Below are positions 59,323 to 59,773 of a stretch of DNA of 59,773 nucleotides, piece after piece. Every line of letters begins with the position of its first letter. The first letter of the stretch is position 1. Position numbers and translations under genes: made by a program. The stretch comes from Flammula alnicola (lineage: Eukaryota > Basidiomycota > Agaricomycetes > Agaricales > Strophariaceae), in NCBI GenBank assembly GCA_015499995.1, contig JADNRV010000295.1:1-59773 (forward strand), in the 5' to 3' direction. Under the pieces are notes generated by a model. The model saw nothing but the letters and a program-made list of their open reading frames with translations. It was not told the DNA's origin and did no database searches.

Positions 59323-59773
59323 AAATGTAAAATTAAGTACAACATGAACACTGTAATTTTATTGTATCTATGTTGTATTTATAAAACATTGCACTAAGCA
59401 ACCACTTGCATTTAGAAATCCATACGATTTGGTCATGAAATTTAAATGTGAGATAAAACAATCTGGAACTGTACAGAATTGTATGCGCTAGGTACTTACG
59501 AGTTTGACGAGTTTGATGTTAGGGTATGTGACTGACTGCCTGCAAATATAAAAGAAAAGCGTATGGAAGACTGAACGGAAAGTTATCGTCGAAGTTCCAG
59601 CAAACGGCGAGAAAAAAGTTCACGGCATTGATAATGCGTCACTTCACCCCTGTATATGTTTAGAATATCAGTCTTTTTTCTTATAAAGGGGACTGGAGAC
59701 ATTTACCGAGGTGCATGCACAGCGATGACGCTGTTTCCAAGTCGTTTATGACACTGAGGGGGCAAAGCTATCG
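59323..59773. other. Right edge: possible exons of a minus-strand gene
   Basis: Mostly 3' untranslated sequence of the ankyrin gene. On the minus strand, AG/GT-bounded stretches near 59740-59705, 59650-59590 and 59540-59500 could be exons of a gene entering from the right, but the middle join is not in phase and the protein is not recognised. Not called as a gene. Confidence 0.25.

Overview
This window looks like nuclear DNA of a filamentous basidiomycete, most likely an Agaricomycete. The genes are broken by many short GT-AG introns of about 45-90 bases, intergenic spaces are short, and the products include eukaryotic factors (Mex67/NXF, SPT2, DENND6, a CPSF6-like RNA-binding protein, methionine aminopeptidase 1) beside typical fungal accessory families (MFS exporters, type-B carboxylesterases, ICMT-like methyltransferase, small secreted proteins). 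No rRNA, CRISPR, plasmid or viral feature was seen. All gene models were spliced by eye from frame, phase and splice-site consensus.

Left part (1-15.5 kb): the 3' end of an unidentified gene, an intergenic stretch, then an array built around an unrecognised two-module protein family. There are two intact members (8736-10162 and 13997-15537, + strand) and one frameshifted member (2817-3273, - strand). Between them lie DENND6 (4281-6836, -), a small ORF inside a 30-bp inverted repeat, a 929-bp fold-back element, and methionine aminopeptidase 1 (10854-12714, +). A ~270-bp noncoding segment is duplicated at 10382 and 13667, so parts of this array spread by local duplication.

Repeat island (15.5-21 kb): gene-poor. 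It holds a 2.2-kb segment bounded by perfect 18-bp terminal inverted repeats with smaller palindromes and a 4 x 20-bp minisatellite inside, two copies of a ~173-bp repeat that begins with a hairpin and CTAG (Helitron-like 3' end), and two 202-bp direct repeats around one of those copies.

Middle (21-43 kb): a DUF4604/KIAA1143 homologue, a CPSF6-like RRM protein with a Met/Gly-rich tail, an MFS transporter, SPT2, a secreted Ala/Ser/Thr-rich protein with three C-terminal repeats, a 70-residue secreted precursor with two short introns, an ICMT-like methyltransferase, an acidic Tyr-rich protein, and two tandemly duplicated MFS transporters.

Right part (43-59.8 kb): two tandem type-B carboxylesterases, an unrecognised acidic protein, the mRNA export receptor Mex67/NXF, a doubtful small membrane protein, and a long ankyrin-repeat protein whose C-terminal coding region changes frame twice.

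The most unusual signals are the two-module family with its broken copy, the small secreted precursor, and the density of miniature inverted-repeat elements around the family array.
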